The notes beneath the pieces are model-generated. The model saw only the letters and a program-made list of their open reading frames with translations, had not been told where the DNA came from and did no database searches. A program made the position numbers and the translations under genes. From DATEDA01 sp963820965 (GTDB lineage Bacteria > Pseudomonadota > Gammaproteobacteria > Burkholderiales > SG8-39), in the NCBI GenBank assembly GCA_963820965.1, contig CAWGCC010000005.1, positions 286,049 through 350,048 on the forward strand: a stretch of DNA of 64,000 bases. The letters run 5' to 3'. Within the stretch, counting starts at the first letter, position 1; every line of letters starts with the position of its first letter. This document shows positions 62,826-64,000 of the stretch, piece after piece.

Positions 62826-64000
62826 TCAGTCGCTCTCCCGCGGCGCGTGCCGCGCGTGCGGCGCGCTCGGCGCGGCGGCGCCGGCGGCGTGCGCACTCGC
62901 CGCCACCTTCTCCTTCTTCGCCGCCGAGCGCTCGTTGAGCCAGTCGAAGATATAGAAGAAGAGCGGCACGTAGAGCATCGCGAGCGTCGTCTCGCCGAGC
63001 ATGCCGCCCAGGATGCCGGTGCCGATCGAGTGGCGCGCGTTCGCGCCGGCGCCGACCGCGATCGCGAGCGGCAGCACGCCGAACGCGAACGCGAGCGAGG
63101 TCATGATGATCGGCCGCAGCCGCTGCTCGCCGGCCTCGATCGTCGCCTCCATGATCGACTTGCCTTGCTTCCGCAGCTCCACCGCGGCGGTGACGCGCAG
63201 CACGGCGTTCTTCGCGCCGAGCCCGATCAGCACCAGCAGCCCGATCTGGAAGTACACGTCGTTCTCGAGGCCGCGCAGCCAGATGGCGGTCAGCGCGCCG
63301 AGGATCCCGAACGGCACCGCCGTCATCACCGCGCCCGGCAGCGTCCACGACTCGTACTGCGCGGCGAGCACCAGGAAGACGATGATCAGGCCGAACACGA
63401 ACGCGATCATCGACGTCCCGCCCGACTTCTTCTCCTCGAACGCGAGCCCCGACCAGGCGAACGTGTAGCCCGCCGGCAGCACCTCGCGGGCGATCTCCTC
63501 CATCGCCGCGATCGCCTGGCCCGAGCTGTAACCGGGCGCGGCGTTGCCGTTGATCTTCGCCGCCGGGAAGCCGTTGAAGTGCGGCAGCAGATCGGGCCCG
63601 GTGACCCAGCTCGTCGTGACCAGCGCCGAGAGCGGCACCATCTGCGCCTGCCCGGACTGGCCCTGGGTCTCGTTCTGGACCCGGTTGTCGCGGTAGCCCT
63701 TGTTCGTCCGCGTGTAGAGGCGGGTGAGGTCGTCGGGCGTCTGCCGGTACTTCGCGTCCGACTGCAGGATCACCCACCAAACCTGGCTGAACTGGTTGAA
63801 CTGGCTGACCGCGATCGAGCCGAACTGCGCCTGGATGGCGCTGTACACGTCCTCGATCGGCACGCCGAGCAGCATCGCCTTGTCGCGATCGACGTCGGCG
63901 CGGAGTTGCGGGGTGTTGGCGCGGAACGTGGTGTGCAGGCCGGTCAGGTCGGCCCGCGCGCTTGCCCTGCGGATGACCTCCTGCGTGAGGTCGTCGAGCC
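62826..64000 (-). CDS. RND efflux inner-membrane transporter (HAE1/AcrB-like), 5' end outside window
   Basis: The last 390 or so residues of a proton-driven multidrug pump. The porter-domain segments RADVDRDKAMLLGVPIEDVY and SAIQAQFGSIAVSQFNQFSQ lead into the second transmembrane block with FVFGLIIVFLVLAAQYESW, GLLVLIGLGAKNAVLRVTAA and IIMTSLAFAFGVLPLAIAVG. The tail is Ala-rich. The frame is open to the window edge at 64000. It is followed by the outer-membrane factor gene with one base between, the usual acrB-oprM order. Confidence 0.93.
   Translation of the reverse strand, partial: LDDLTQEVIRRASARADLTGLHTTFRANTPQLRADVDRDKAMLLGVPIEDVYSAIQAQFGSIAVSQFNQFSQVWWVILQSDAKYRQTPDDLTRLYTRTNKGYRDNRVQNETQGQSGQAQMVPLSALVTTSWVTGPDLLPHFNGFPAAKINGNAAPGYSSGQAIAAMEEIAREVLPAGYTFAWSGLAFEEKKSGGTSMIAFVFGLIIVFLVLAAQYESWTLPGAVMTAVPFGILGALTAIWLRGLENDVYFQIGLLVLIGLGAKNAVLRVTAAVELRKQGKSIMEATIEAGEQRLRPIIMTSLAFAFGVLPLAIAVGAGANARHSIGTGILGGMLGETTLAMLYVPLFFYIFDWLNERSAAKKEKVAASAHAAGAAAPSAPHARHAPRESD

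Overview
The window looks like a strongly G+C-rich betaproteobacterial chromosome, probably Burkholderiales-like. The evidence is Bug/TctC solute-binding proteins, a FimV-type LysM protein, a PmrA/QseB-PmrB/QseC two-component pair, class I ring-hydroxylating dioxygenase genes, IclR regulation and an RND efflux operon. I saw no rRNA, tRNA or CRISPR array.

Layout. (1) 1-2537: an Hsp70-family gene with its DUF2760 partner, minus strand. (2) 2767-9329: a tight seven-gene plus-strand operon (thermostable-hemolysin/GNAT-like protein, AMP-dependent ligase, heme-oxygenase-like diiron enzyme, SDR, periplasmic TPR protein, OmpR-type regulator, histidine kinase). It is preceded by a PmrA-box-like direct repeat. 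This is the best candidate for a poorly described system. (3) 9445-18050: aromatic-acid catabolism (FAD hydroxylase, IclR regulator, Bug protein, three-component Rieske oxygenase), flanked by broken Bug and dioxygenase copies, with a CruF-like gene and a 64-residue membrane protein between. (4) 18096-24768: a membrane protein, a short FimV, a gene-empty 1.3 kb, a DOMON-like/DUF1343 pair and an epoxide-hydrolase-like gene. (5) 24903-30430: relics of an usher, AraC, ActP, an acyl-CoA synthetase, IcmF and an acyl-CoA dehydrogenase. (6) 30457-34025: a zinc-ribbon membrane protein, a small monooxygenase, an acyl-ligase remnant and a LOG protein. (7) 34051-61130: a very large alpha-glucan/trehalose locus. 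(8) 61352-64000: the outer-membrane and inner-membrane components of an RND pump, cut by the right edge.

The glucan locus joins several routes. GlgC and GlgA make linear glucan from ADP-glucose. TreS-maltokinase and GlgE feed maltose-1-phosphate into glucan, and GlgB branches it. GlgX, GlgP, MalQ, a GH57 enzyme and an amylo-glucosidase-like enzyme take it apart. TreY and TreZ convert glucan ends to trehalose, Glk phosphorylates free glucose, and a small MscS-like channel sits inside the same operon. Such a set fits osmotic or desiccation tolerance coupled to carbon storage.

Reading frames are uneven in quality. Nearly every gene at 43.2-61.1 kb is full length but interrupted by single-base indels, densest at 50.6-58.9 kb; these look like sequence errors. 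The breaks at 26.4-30.4 kb come with real truncations and look like decay. Following the usual convention, every interrupted gene is typed as pseudogene here, and the text says which explanation I prefer.
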